Source of the DNA: Garcia nutans
Taxonomy: Eukaryota; Streptophyta; Magnoliopsida; Malpighiales; Euphorbiaceae
Assembly (NCBI GenBank): GCA_947685225.1
Contig: CANTUV010000026.1
Coordinates: forward strand, 55,017,501-55,081,500
Direction of reading: 5' to 3'
DNA length: 64,000 nucleotides
Shown piece by piece: positions 1 to 12,368 of the stretch. Under the pieces are notes generated by a model. That model had not been told where the DNA came from and searched no databases. It saw only the letters and a list, made by a program, of their open reading frames with translations. Every line of letters starts with the position of its first letter. Position 1 is the stretch's first letter. Both the position numbers and the translations under genes were made by a program.

Positions 1-2271
1 AAAAAAATATTGATTCTCAAAGAAAATAACATTCCTAGAAATGCGGATCCTTTTAGAATTAGGATCATAACATGCAAAACCTTTGTGATTAATGATATAA
101 CCTAAAAAAGCACATTTAACAGATTGAGCAGAAAGCTTATGACGTTCATGAGGAGGTAAATGAACAAAGCAAACACATCCAAAAGTATGCAAATGTTGAT
201 AATTAGGATGTTGACGATACAATCGAAAATATGGGGAATCAAAATTTAGGTTTTGAGATGGTAAACGATTAATCAAATAGACAGCAGTAGATAAAGCTTC
301 AACCCAAAATTGTGAAGGAACAGAAGATTCAAGTAATAAAGAACGAGTCACATCTAAGAGATGACGATTTTTTCGTTCAGCCAAACCATTTTGTTGAGGT
401 GTATATGGACAAGAGCGTTGTGATATAATACCCTTGCTATTCAAAAAATCATGGAATTCATTAGACATATACTCTCCACCAGAATCAGACCGCAAAATTT
501 TAATAACAGCACCAAATTGAGTGTGAACATATGCAAGAAAGTTTTTGAACATTGAAAACACCTCAGATTTTGAGCGAAGAAAATAAATCCAAGTATAGCG
601 ACTATAATCATCAATAAATGTCACAAAATATTTATAATGAGCATGCGAAATTACAGGCGAAATACCCCAAACATCACTATGAATTATATCAAAACAATTT
701 GTAGCACGAGTACCAGTAATAGGAAAAGGAAGAACTTTACTTTTACTTATTTTACATGTAGAACAATCAGAACAAATATTAGAAGTACTTAGATGATTTG
801 AAGTTTCTAATAAACCAGAATTGAACAAATGGAATAAAATAACGGAGTTGGGATGTCCTAAACGTTTATGCCACACCATACTTTTATTCATAATAATAGA
901 CGAATTCAAAGCAAAATGATTTGGAGCAGAAATATGCAAAGGAAAAAGTCGTCCTACTTTAGGCCCCTTCGCGATCACCGTCCCCGACATTTGATCCTGT
1001 ACAGAACATCCATCACGAGAAAAATGTACATCATAGTTATTTTCTACTAATTGACCAACTGAAAGAAGATTATCAGAAAGCCCAGGGGATACAAAAACAT
1101 TATTCAAAATTGGAGTAATATCTCCAATAGCAGAAATAGGCAAAATATTACCATTAGCAACCTGGATATGTTGAGAACCATGATAGGGATGCACATTATT
1201 TAATAAATCAATTGAGCTAGTCATATGATTTGATGCAGCAGAATCAATAAGCCAAGATTTAGATGATGTCTTACCATTACCATTACCTTGAATACCCAAG
1301 GCTGAAAAAATCATTTGTTGCACCATTTCAGGAGTGAGAATTGTTGCTGCTGGTGCATGAGTTTGATTAGATGTTACTGGTGCAATAGTGGAAGTTGCAT
1401 TTGCAATTTGATGGCCTGAAGAATTGGTAGCACTAGATTGAGCAGCATTGGTTTGACGATTTTGCGGCCGAATGGAGCATTCTTTAATAATATGTCCTGG
1501 CTGCTTGCAATAATTGCAGAATTTCTTGGTACAATTAGCTGCAATATGACCATAATTTTTACAGCTAAAGCATTGAACCTTACTCATATCTCGACCTCTA
1601 CCTCTTCCTTGAGCAGAGAAAGCCACAGGAGTAACAGCCAATTTTTCTTGTTCAAAATGTGCTAGAGTAGCCAAGCGTTGTTCTTCACGAAGCAATTCAG
1701 AAAAACAATCATCTAATGTAGGAGAAGGATTACGACCCATTAATTGAGAACGAATGCTCTCAAATTCAGATCGAAGCTTCATCAAAAACTGATCTCGCTT
1801 GCTAATCTCATGAACTTTCAACACTTCAGTAAGAGATTCTTCAGGAATCTTAGTACAAACAATTTCAGAAAATTCAGCCCAAAGACTTTGAAAGCCAGAA
1901 TAATACTCTTGAATAGACATGTTTCCCTGAGTATATTGTGCAATATCACATTCCAACTGAAATCTTCTAGCAGAATTTGGTTGATTATAAACCTTTTCTA
2001 AATATTCCCACATAGATTTCGCAGTTTTATATGGACGAAGATTAAGAACCATGTTGGGATCACAAGATCCAGTAATCCATGACATTACCCTAGAATTTTT
2101 TACTTTCCACTGAGACAAGGCTACTGCCTCAGTAGGAGCAGGAACAGTCCCATCTATATGACCCCATAAATCCTTGCCCGTAACAAATAAACGAAATTGA
2201 AATTCCCATGATGCATAATTTTTTCCAGTAAATTTAACACAAAATTCATTATTATTGTCACTAGAAGTCAT
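1..2271 (-). CDS. copia gag-pol polyprotein, N-terminal 757 residues
   Basis: The open frame has no stop codon over 757 codons. It starts at the ATG at 2269-2271, the first in-frame ATG after the primer-binding site. The N-terminal ~220 residues are a UBN2/retrotran-gag type capsid domain. Two CX2CX4HX4C zinc knuckles follow at residues 234-247 and 252-265; two knuckles are unusual, since most copia Gag proteins have one. The protease motif is D-S-A-A at residue 343, where the commoner form is D-S-G-A. A GAG-pre-integrase HKRLGHP block comes next. The integrase core has aspartates near residues 533 and 596 and the glutamate near 632, giving DD35E spacing. The polyprotein would encode capsid, protease and integrase for reverse-transcribed insertion. 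An intact frame suggests a young copy, but the rest is unseen. Confidence 0.88.
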   Translation of the reverse strand, partial: MTSSDNNNEFCVKFTGKNYASWEFQFRLFVTGKDLWGHIDGTVPAPTEAVALSQWKVKNSRVMSWITGSCDPNMVLNLRPYKTAKSMWEYLEKVYNQPNSARRFQLECDIAQYTQGNMSIQEYYSGFQSLWAEFSEIVCTKIPEESLTEVLKVHEISKRDQFLMKLRSEFESIRSQLMGRNPSPTLDDCFSELLREEQRLATLAHFEQEKLAVTPVAFSAQGRGRGRDMSKVQCFSCKNYGHIAANCTKKFCNYCKQPGHIIKECSIRPQNRQTNAAQSSATNSSGHQIANATSTIAPVTSNQTHAPAATILTPEMVQQMIFSALGIQGNGNGKTSSKSWLIDSAASNHMTSSIDLLNNVHPYHGSQHIQVANGNILPISAIGDITPILNNVFVSPGLSDNLLSVGQLVENNYDVHFSRDGCSVQDQMSGTVIAKGPKVGRLFPLHISAPNHFALNSSIIMNKSMVWHKRLGHPNSVILFHLFNSGLLETSNHLSTSNICSDCSTCKISKSKVLPFPITGTRATNCFDIIHSDVWGISPVISHAHYKYFVTFIDDYSRYTWIYFLRSKSEVFSMFKNFLAYVHTQFGAVIKILRSDSGGEYMSNEFHDFLNSKGIISQRSCPYTPQQNGLAERKNRHLLDVTRSLLLESSVPSQFWVEALSTAVYLINRLPSQNLNFDSPYFRLYRQHPNYQHLHTFGCVCFVHLPPHERHKLSAQSVKCAFLGYIINHKGFACYDPNSKRIRISRNVIFFENQYFF

Positions 2272-2476
2272 CTTGTTCAACAAACAAAAAAATCACAGAT
2301 TTGACAAGAAGAAGAATAAATACCCGATTCAAAGTATGATGCCAAAATCGCCAAAACAGAGAGCTGAACAAAGAGAGATCAGATAGGTTGAAAGCTTCTT
2401 GCCGACAACCTTAAACCAAGAAACCCACAACGCTTCCAAGGAAATTGAACAAAGAATCACAATAAGACTAGCCCAA

Positions 2477-2488
2477 GCTCTGATACCA
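2477..2488 (-). other. primer-binding site, initiator tRNA-Met type
   Basis: On the minus strand the sequence is TGGTATCAGAGC, the usual copia primer-binding site complementary to the 3' end of initiator methionine tRNA. It sits directly beside the LTR. Confidence 0.85.
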
Positions 2489-2704
2489 TGACAATAATTT
2501 CTGATTTGAATCCCTTCCTTTGCTTCTGATTTTCTATTGAATTTATAGCTCAAGAATACATAATTAGCCGTTGGGTAAATAGGCAAAACAAGGAAATAGA
2601 ATAATCTTCTAACAGCTATAAAACTAAAGAAGGAAAATATTTACAAATGGCAATATAAAGTCAACAGCTATCAAAAATACAGCTGTCAACTATATATGGT
2701 AACA
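2489..2704 (-). repeat. 5' LTR of the left copia element
   Basis: The stretch begins TG and ends CA when read on either strand, as LTRs do. It abuts the primer-binding site at 2477-2488. The right edge was set where the kinase exon stops being homologous to receptor kinases (after the codons H-V-S-T-Q-V). Length 216 bp is short but usual for copia. The second LTR is outside the window, so the edges are inferred from one copy only. Confidence 0.65.
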
Positions 2705-5700
2705 TTAACTTGAGTTGAAACATGCCCTTTTGAGCTGTCTGATACCAGTTTAGACAGACCAAAATCTGCAACTTTTGCTGTTAAATTTTCATCCAGAAGA
2801 ATGTTGGAGGACTTGACATCTCTATGGATTATAGGAGGATCTGCAAGCTCATGTAGGTAAGTTAGCCCTCTAGCTGAGACAAGAGCAATGCGCAGCCTCC
2901 GTTACCAATCAAGATGAATGCCAGACCTTCCTGCAATCCAAACATTTTTAGCATTGCTCTCAATTTGCAGCATATAGTTGAATCAGAGTGTACTTGTATG
3001 CCTGACAGGCTTTCCCTGAGTGTTCCATTAGCCATATATTCATACACCAGCATCTGTTCTTTTTCAAAACAGAAACCCACAAGGCCAACAAGGTTCTTGT
3101 GATGAACTCTTGATAACAACTCAATCTCAGTCTTGAATTCAAGTCCGCCTTGCATTGATCCATGTTGAGCTCTTTTAATTGCCACTATTTGTCCTTCGGA
3201 AAGCATTCCTATGTAAACCTGTAGAAAAGAATAAAAAACGACCCAGCCATAACTTGGAGTAACTTTTCATTGATCAGGACAAAATAATCTTGGAGATTTA
3301 CCTTTCCATAACCTCCAGAACCTATCTCATTATTTTCAGAGAAGTTGTTGGAACACTTCTTAAGTTCATCATAGGAGAACCATCTTGCTCCCTTCAATTG
3401 TGGTGCACCTCCACTATCCTTGCCGCTTGGAGCCCAAGATGCTGGAATCCATAGTATATAAACCAACATATTTCTGATGCTGCCTTCAGCAAATATATTT
3501 ATTCATACAGTCTTGTAAGCAAGCATAAAGTTCTTTTGTATACTTACCAAATGGTCTACTTGATCCGAGGGCCTTTTCTGCACGTTTCTTTTGCCTAATA
3601 GCATATAGAGCTACTCCAACAAGGCTAAGAAGTAAGAGACCACAGCCAATTCCTATCCCAGCAATTGCACTAGAGCTGAAAGAAGTTCCTTTATGTGTTT
3701 CTGAAACATGTTTATTTTGTTATCAATTTGTCATTCCAAATAGTAGCACATAAACTACAATCTACATTCATAACTAAAGAAACGATTTGAGATACCTGGG
3801 AAAGGGTAAGGAGATGCAATAAAAAGATAGGGTCCAAAATCTTTAGGAGGCTTAAAGGTTTGATTACTCAAGTCAAACCCAATCCTAATAACTTCTGCCC
3901 TGTTAAAATATTTTCCTGTCGAGGGAAATAGTGCAAGCTGCACCTGAAGATAGTCATCACATTGAAGAAGGGGTCCTGAAGAAAAACTGAACCAGGAGCA
4001 GGTCCAATTTCACCTAAAGGCTCATCTCTAGATAATGGAACATAGTCACATTGGAAAGGTCCTTGAAAGAGGGTGCTCTGAAGTACAATGTACCTTCATA
4101 TGGATAGGCACATTCACAACTCTGAGGGCTGAGCTTCTGCCCAACTGGACACTGTGATTACCCAGGCAAGTGGAATAAGTCTTTGCAGTCAGCTGCTGGA
4201 ATTGACAGTAATTAGTATTTGAGAGAGCATTGCACACTGGATTTCCTACAAGTCTGAGTACAAGATCATGGTAAGTGGAAGGCACAGAAAACATCAATTT
4301 TAATGAAAATTTTACATCCGTTCAGTTTCTCACATTACTCCATTTGTATAGTCTGCAGTTAGTGTTACAGATGAAATATTATTGTTCTGCAGATCAACCA
4401 TTTGAAGCTGCGGACCAAGCCTTTCACCCATGTCCAGTTGGCCACTGAATGCATTATTTTTCAATAACCTGCAAAGGTTTCAAAAGCAATGAGTAGTTTA
4501 ATTTGAACTGTACTGAAACTGCTCTTTGCATTCTCAATCGGCATTATAAATTCCTATTGAAACTCACACTTGCTGTATCAGCTGGAAGCTGAAGATTTTT
4601 GGTGGTAAAGGCCCTTTAAGTGATCCATGTTCTATAACCCTGCAGACCATATCAATCATAGAATTTTGAAATCAGATTATACACAATATTCTATTAAGTT
4701 TTCAGATGTTTCATTTCTGACCTATTTAGGACATACAATGTGGTGAGTGATGGTAAGGTTGAGAACCATTCAGGAGCTTCAGATGTAACAAAAGAGTTGT
4801 TGCTAAGATCACTGTGAAGATTATGCATTGATCAGGATTCAAAACATGAATAGAGGCAAGTTGAAGATCAGTAAATTGCAAGGGAACTTCCCTGGATTTG
4901 ACTTACACATAATTGAGGCTATTCATTTCAGTTAAGTTTGGTAAAGGGCCTGTCAGCTTATTGTGTGCTAAATTCCTGAAGAAACATCCTCGAGTGAAGG
5001 ACAAGTCAATTATACATAATTAGAGTTTAAACAAACAAAAGCCAATATCTTCGCACACTTATGCTTAAGAACTCACAATTCAATTACATTTGTGAGATTG
5101 TTCAAGTTTTTTGGAACTCTTCCTGTTAAAAAATTTCGATCAAGCCGACTGTAGCAAATTAGAATAGTCAGAATCCCAATTAATTCATGGAGAGGACAGC
5201 TACTTGAAGGAAATGTTCAGCCAATGAAAAATGAAACTGAGGCTGATCTCACTCACAGAACCTCAAGAGTCTGAACAAGTCCTAATGAGGTTGGGATAGT
5301 TCCGTTGAGTTGATTTCCATCAAACAATCTGTTATTAAATAATATGAAACACTATAAGATTAAGAGAACAAAAAAGGAAAGAAAGAACCGTGGGTCGTTT
5401 TCAACTTACACATGTATTAGTACCATCTCAGAACTGAAAAGCTGGGAAGGAATGGGACCTGAAAGCTGGTTTTTATTGAAACGGCTGCAAGTTCAAAAAA
5501 TTTAGCTATTCTTCGTGGAATATTCATCTACTTAATGGCATATATAAAAACAGTTTGATACATCCTCACTAATATTTCATATTGCCAGCGTATTGAAAAA
5601 TTATACTCACAAGTGCTTTGCTTTTTTAAGGAGGTCCAGGCCTGGAGTGGTTGGTGTTGAAATTGGGATAGGTCCTGTCAGTTGATTGTCTGCCAGGTCT

Positions 5701-6951
5701 AGCCAGTAGACATTTGAGAGTTTTCCCAAAGAGGGAGGGATTATACCAGTCAAATTGTTCGAGTTTAGGGCCCTGCAAAAGAAAGAAGGATAGTGTTGAA
5801 TGAAGACAACAAAGTAAGAATGTCTCAGATAACTGTTTTCTCCTGTTTTGACTACAACTCTTACAAGAAGGATAGCTCAGCAAGATTGCCTAGCTCATCT
5901 GGAATACTGCCAGTGAAGCCACAACCAGCAAGAATTCTAAAAGATGAAAGAGATAACACAGACAAAAATATTTTAATCAATAAAGAAATAAGCTGTGTTG
6001 AAAATATTAGATCAATGCAGATTTGCAAATTATTGGATCTTACAGGATATTTAAATTTTGCAGATCTCCTAATCGTGGAGTTAGAGATCCTGTTATTTCT
6101 GGGTTAAATGACAGGTCCCTAAAATAAAATAGCCTTATTACTTGAATATAAAGATAGATGTTTCAATTACAAATTCAAATCTTGAAAACCTGGTCATGTT
6201 AAGCACTTAAAAAGGAAAAAGGTAACATACAAGGATGTCAATGGAGTAAGTCCCCCAATGTCACCACTTAACTTCCCTCTGAGGCTCATAGTTAATAATC
6301 CTCTGGAGAGGAGGGCAGCACAAAAAAGGGAATAAAAAAAAAGGAAACTCTTATGTAATAGTGAGAACGAAGGTGATACAGGGAAAATGAATAGCCAATC
6401 CAGATGGATGAAAACCAGATTGAATTCAGTGATGCTTACAAGCCAGTGACACTTGAATCCTGGCATTTAACTCCTTCCCATGGGGTTCCACAAGGATCTC
6501 CACTGCCCCAGCTCGTCGGAGTATTTTGCCAGGGGGACTGGAGAGCCGCAGCTGCATCACCACAAAATTAAAGAAAAAAGAAAACTATGAAATACTGTTC
6601 CTCAAACTATCTGAAAACTAGAACTCCGCATTAGAATTTTCACGAGTTCTGAAGATGCCTGGTATAAACAGAACTTGATTTTCATTTTCAATTACAATTT
6701 TCATTAAACATAAAATATCACCATTTGGTATAAAAAATTTAACTTTCCAGGAAAAATGCAATTTCTATACTGGTAAATTCCCAGTTCAAATAAGAATATC
6801 TACTTGATTATAACGGCAAAAAAAAAAGAATAAAAAGAAACATGAAGACAGAACACTTACCATCACGGGGATCAGTAAAGGATAAGATGAGAAGAAATCC
6901 TGAAGAAAAGAAAGCCAGAATGAATAGCAACCTGAAGAAGGCTGCAGCCAT
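2705..6951 (-). pseudogene. LRR receptor-like kinase (LRR-VIII-1 / HPCA1-like), interrupted pseudogene
   Basis: About 18 exons are traceable. Signal-peptide exon 6861-6951; N-cap exon with the GDPCGTPWEGV motif 6440-6551; LRR exons, mostly 69-75 nt, at 6231-6302, 6044-6118, 5865-5936, 5611-5772, 5410-5484, 5257-5328, 5077-5148, 4907-4975, 4722-4811, 4568-4639 and 4334-4468; juxtamembrane ectodomain 3796-4253; membrane helix plus RQKKRAE 3548-3700; kinase exons 3302-3441 (glycine loop), 3002-3218 (AIKR lysine) and 2705-2930 (HRDVK, DFG). The layout matches group VIII-1 kinases such as HPCA1. Lesions: TAA at 2902-2904 where the family has K in DWKRR; TAG at 4014-4016 where W is expected; frameshifts near 4150, 4000 and 3953; a GC donor at 3000-3001; and a copia insertion after HVSTQV in the activation loop. 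The rest of the kinase domain is not seen and would lie left of the element. It cannot encode a working receptor unless the indels are assembly errors and the stops are bypassed. Confidence 0.88.
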
Positions 6952-9900
6952 AACAGTGTATGTAGCTAGCAAGCTACAGGAAAAATCTCAAAATTTCCAA
7001 TTTCTCACAAATCAAGAACACAAAAAACAATATGATAAAAAAAAAAGAACACAAAAAACAAGAGACCCTTTAGTCAAAAGTTAGCATAGGATCATTTTCT
7101 GTGCCGGCCGGCCGCATTTGTTGGAAGATGATGGATTGGTGGGTAATGGAATGAGATATGCAAGAATGAATTAGTATTTGTTCCAAAAAAAAGGGAGAAA
7201 AAAACAGAGCAAGGCTTTGGCCTGACCTCTTTTTGCTTCTTTTAATTGATTTTGTCTTGTTTTGGAAGCAACTCTCATAGCTAACAATCACCACTAACAC
7301 AGCAATTAACAAACCCACCAACACTATAAATCATTATTAGCATCATCTAATTAATCTTTTTAATCTCTCTTTTTTTCTCCTCTGTTTAATTTGTTATCAT
7401 GTATTTCCCTCTTCTTCAAGTCTCTTTCATAATGATTATTATACAATTTATACGTTTTACCGTTTCCTTCGCCTGCTCAACAACAACAACAATAATCTTT
7501 GGTAATTTTTATTTTTCTTTTAGTTTAATAAACTACCACAAATTAAGCATCTTTAAGAACGGCACAATGAAATTTTTTTTATTGAGTATATCTTAAGCAT
7601 ACTTATTTTTATTTTTTCAAGATATAACATTATAATCATTACTGCCCATTCTATAAATATATGTTTATAGATTATTTCAATATAAATTAAAGTTGTGCAA
7701 ACATAGAAATAAAAAGAAAAAAAGAAAAAACACTCATTTTCAAGGTTCATAGACATTATTTTTATTTTTTTCGTGTAAATAATTTTTCGGGAGTCAAGCA
7801 AAGTAGAATCAAATTCGAAATTTCTAATTAAATTATAATATTTTTTTACTAATTGATTTATGTACTTAGTGGTAGATATTTTTTTTTATATAGGGTAAGG
7901 AAGGAAAGGTTACATCTATATTTCGAGAATGCTGAAGCAGGCGATGACAAATATGAATGATAAATGATAGATCCAACCAATGGAAGCAAACTCCTCAAAA
8001 AGTCATTACAATTTCTACGTAGAATAGAAAAAAAAAATGCCAATTATTTTTGCACTGTCTTTTTTGCTTTTTTTTTTGCCGCATCTTTAGTGTCTTGGTG
8101 TCTTGAATCTTTTTTTGTTTGGTATTTCAATTTCATTCATTTAACAGTCTAAATATAATCTAAATATAAGTTTAATTATGTTCAGAATATAGATTGCAGG
8201 TTAAAACTCTTTATCCCTCTCCAATGAAGTATTCAGTAGGTTTCAAATTCGCATCTTTATCCATTTGTTCAGCACTATTTAATAAATTAAGCTATTTATC
8301 TTGAGTTGTTATTTTGGATCTTTAATTCTTTAACTGACCATTGTGGTCGACTTCGAAATATAATGAATAATGAAATTAATATGTATATATATAAGATAAT
8401 AATATTTTATTTAAGGAGATTGTATTTTATTTCATAAATCATTTCTATTTTTAATGCGAACCTTATTCATGCGACCTTGATATAAATTATAAAATTGAGA
8501 ATTTTGTAAACTTTTATATAGGCAATATATTCTTTTGTTTTTAATCGGTTGTATTAAATGACTTTTCATATTTATAAAAAAAAATATTTTTAAATATTGA
8601 ATTTAATTAAATTTTACAGTTTTCATACTTGAAACAAATTAATAATTGGATTTTTTTCTTATATATTCCTTAGAGATAAACTAGTAAAAATGGAGAAGAT
8701 GTGTGTAATGAAAAAAGACGAAGAGCAAGCAAAAAAAATAGAAAAAAATAATAATTATAGAAATAATATATAGCCCCGGAATTGGTATATTTTCAATTTA
8801 AAAATATAACGCTAAACATGACTTAACCAATAAAATTCATTAGCTATATATGTTTTGCTAATTTGAGTAGAATTAAATTTTTTTTTTTTCGTGTCATTGT
8901 CTAAATACTTTATTTGGCCACAAACACAGAATGCAAGAAGTGGATAGGCGTCTCCATCACAAAATCAAAGTTGATCTATAAATATATATGACAATAATAA
9001 AAGGAAAAATGAGTATGAGAGAGAGCCAATACCATGTAATAGGTTGGTAAGAGAAACTTCACCAACAAGAAGCAGAAAAATATAAAGACAAAGAGAAGCA
9101 AAAATACACTTGGAAATTAAGTTGGTCCAAAAGCAGCTCCATGTTTTTATGTTGACAATGATAGGCTAACTAATTCAAGCTGCTTGATATCTATATATAT
9201 AAGCAATCTATAAGTGGTACTTGCTTTTCCTAGACTTCTCTTCACTTCAGATTTTTTTTTCATGTTTGTGATGTATTTCTCTATTCAAATTATGGGAAAT
9301 GCCGCAAACTTTATAGTGGAAGGAAAAAAAGAAAGAACTGTTTTTAATTCATTTCATAAATTCTTCATCAATTTTAGTTGAATGCATCACAAGCACTCAA
9401 GCGCAAAAAATTTTCGGTAGTATTTAAAATAAATAATGTGTAAATTTATTTTCTTTAATAAAATTTAACGAGTTAATAATAATAATAATAATAAAATTTA
9501 TATGCTTTTATTTGAAGTGATAGATAAATTTCTATTATTAAGAATGACTGAAAAGAAAACAGTATAATTAAATGTTTTCTCATTTCTTTTTTATTTTAAT
9601 ATAATTTTATTTATTTCAAATTTTTATTTTTTAATTCAAGATAATTCAATTTTTTTAATTATGCCTTTCTAAATATGATAATTAGAAAAATAAAACTTAA
9701 ATTAATTGAATTGTTATAAAATTGAGTTTTAAAAGCATTTTTTTTATTTAGAAAAGAGAGTGATGATAGTTGAAGCATTCATTTTTACATTGTCAAAGGG
9801 CTAGCTTAAATTTATTTTATTTTATTTGAACTCACCAAGGAGTAGATTTATAATGCAGAAAATTAAGAGTTAAAAATTTACATTCACAGAGTATTTATTT

Positions 9901-10587
9901 TATAATAAAAATTTTAATAGTTCAACTCTTAATAATTTTTTTTTAATCTTACCTTATCTATAAAAGAAAAGTGAGAGTAACTCTAAATTCAAAAATGAAA
10001 ATTTCTCCTCTTCTTTTTTTTTTTTGAAAATTTCTCCTCTTCTGGTTATAAAGGAAAACATATATAACCGAAGAATTGTAGTATTCCACTGAATCTGCCA
10101 GAAACTTGCTCCATGACAGAGAGTCCAGGCCGAATCACCCAGCCCAATCTAATTTAAGTCCATCACTTTTATTTCGTGGACATCCGGTAAAAATATTGCC
10201 GACTAATTTAATTTTATTGAAATTTTGATAAAAATATAAAAAAATTTTAAATTTATTTTAAATTTATTTTATTTATAAAATATTTATTAAAATAATAAAA
10301 TTTATAAAATATTTATTAAAATATTAAATTTTTATAATATATAATATATTTATAGAGAATATATCTTGAGTTAATAAATTTTATTATAATAAATTTATTA
10401 TGAATTTATAATAAAATAATTAAAATATTTTTAATAAAAAGATAAAAAATTTTAAAAATACATTTTGAGGGTGTTATTTTTTTAATTTTATTTTATATGT
10501 TTTTTTTATAATTTATTAATATTTTAAGTAAAAGAAAGGCTCCGATTTCTCAGTCGTCTTCAACGCTGGTCCTGTGGTTAACTGATT
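6952..10587. other. AT-rich intergenic region
   Basis: It holds the upstream side of the receptor-kinase pseudogene and the promoter side of the gene at 10588. The short open frames here show no family resemblance. Simple features only: a GGCCGGCC palindrome near 7104, an AAT run near 9475, and low-complexity A/T tracts around 10200-10450. No RNA gene or transposon ends were recognised. Confidence 0.7.
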
Positions 10588-12368
10588 ATGGCCACGACTG
10601 TGCCATGGCGGCAGCCGCCGCTCCTTACTCGCCTGCACAGGCGCCTAATCCCTTGTAGCCGCGGAGTCACTGTGCGTGCCTTTCAACGCAATGACTTTGA
10701 TAGGTTCGCTAGCGATGCGTGGCGCACCGCTAACGACGGCTTTGAGCAGTTCATATTTGAGGCTAAGAAGGCCGCGGAGCGTTTTGACCGCAGGTACTCC
10801 GTGTCGCAGCGTCTATCTGCTGTTGCTCAATCTGCGGTTGATCGCGCCCGTGAGATCGATAGAGAGCTGGAAATTGGGGTTCGGTGGCACACATTTTCCA
10901 TGGATTTTGCTAGAAATTGGCCCAGGGTTTGTTTCTTTCTACCGAATTGCTATTCATTTTAATATTAATGCCCTAAAATTTCCAAAATGTCAACTTCTAC
11001 GGAGGATTACAAGTTTTTATTGTTTGCTGAGAAAGGAATCATTTACAAGTGAAACGGGAAATTTGAATCTCTCTCTCAATCGATATTAATAAACTTAAGA
11101 AACTTCAAAACACGGTTTCAGTTGTGGTATGTTACGTTCAAAATTCACTATGTCAGAAAATAGGACTATGTTTGCTTGAATGCAGTAAGTTGTTTGTTGG
11201 TTTTCTGACCTTCATTGCTGTTATTCTTGCAGTACAGAAGGCAGCTTAATGATTTTATGAATACCCCATTGGGAAGGAGTTTTGCTGTGAGTATAATCTC
11301 TCTATACTTAAAAGTACTTTTTAAAATAATTTATGCTCGATGGTTATTAGCCATGGCTATGCCTAAATAAGATATAAGTATGTGGGCATCTTCAATTATA
11401 TGAGTTTCATCTAAATAATTTGTGAGTTTTAAAGTGGAAACTACCCTCCATGACAGTCTTAAGATTACAGATACATTAAGATTTTTAGAGATACGAGGAA
11501 AACTATTGAAACCCAATGAAGATGAATTTGAGTTTTCACTTTTCAAAATGACATAAACTAATGGTTTATGTCTTGACCTTTAAGATAAACCAAAAGAGCT
11601 CAAAAGCTTAAGAAGTTAGTAATGACAAATCTCTAGGAGCCAAAATTGAGTTTTCTCTTGTCAATTTGTGGTGGTATTTTGGTAATATTTTTTAGCTTGA
11701 CTCATGCAGTTGCAATGATATATTTATTATTTTTGCAGACTATTTTCTTCCTCTGGTTTGCATTATCTGGGTGGTTATTTCGATTCTTGATATTTGCCAC
11801 ATGGGTTCTGCCATTCGCTGCGCCTCTCCTCATTGGGACTGTGGCGAATAATTTCGTAATTAAGGTATAACTGTTTATTGTTATTCTGTATATAGTTTTT
11901 CTTTTACCTTACTAGTTATTATGCTTTTGTTGAATTTCTTTTGTTATATTATTCTTCTTAAGTATGATAGATTTGTTGTTATTTGTTAATATATATATGA
12001 TCTAAATTAATATACTTATAATCTATGTATCCTACCAACTTGATATGCCTTAATTTGTTCAGCTGGGTGGCTAAGTAAATGTGTCAACTTCTGTCAATTT
12101 CTGTGTTGTTACTGCTAATTTTTTATGAAGCAAATGACTATAGTGGTTCATTGATATTTGTATTAAAATTTGGCAGGGGGCTTGTCCAGCATGTAACAGG
12201 CAGTTTATTGGTTACAAGACCCAAGTAATTCGTTGTGCTGGCTGTGGTAATATTGTGTGGCAGCCAGAAGGAGACTTCTTTTCAAGAGGGGGCCGAGGTA
12301 GGGGTAGAGGGGCCCCATCGTCAAAGCCTGATTTTGATATTATTGATGTTGAGTTTGAGGAGAAGTAA
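10588..12368 (+). CDS. plastid-type membrane protein with C-terminal Cys4 zinc ribbon
   Basis: Four exons join in frame: 10588-10926, 11233-11286, 11739-11864 and 12177-12368, giving about 236 residues. The N-terminus is rich in R, S and T with few acidic residues, like a transit peptide. The middle exon 3 is one long hydrophobic stretch (FFLWFALSGWLFRFLIFATW and onward), enough for one or two membrane helices. Exon 4 has CPAC...CAGC, a four-cysteine zinc ribbon, then an RG-rich loop and an acidic tail. The start is the first ATG after a run of AT-rich DNA and begins the GC-rich exon. All junctions obey GT-AG. The product is conserved-looking but I do not recognise a named family; plastid membrane location is inference. 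The gene converges on the minus-strand gene at 13010-15517. Confidence 0.82.

Larger units (their letters stand above)
1..2704 (-). mobile_element. Ty1/copia retrotransposon, 5' half, cut by window edge
   Basis: Reading the minus strand gives, in order, a 5' LTR (2489-2704), a primer-binding site matching the initiator-tRNA-Met type (2477-2488), a short leader and an open gag-protease-integrase frame that runs off the left edge. Reverse transcriptase, RNase H and the 3' LTR must lie outside the window. The order protease before integrase, with RT still to come, is the copia order. The element lies inside an exon of the receptor-kinase pseudogene to its right: the kinase reading frame runs up to the LTR edge and stops being kinase exactly there. 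The expected 5-bp target duplication would be ttaac at 2705-2709, but its partner is out of view. The LTR and coding sequence differ from those of the complete copia at 16075-21245, so this is another family. Confidence 0.9.

Noticed and set aside
868..2001. Plus-strand open frames across the left copia
   Set aside because: They are antisense shadows of the intact gag-pol frame.
7104..7111. GGCCGGCC palindrome as a regulatory site
   Set aside because: A single short palindrome without context; no support for function.
9131..9184. Short inverted repeat AAGCAGCT ... AGCTGCTT as a possible microRNA precursor
   Set aside because: The stem is only 8 bp with a ~38-bp loop, and neither arm matches a microRNA family I know.
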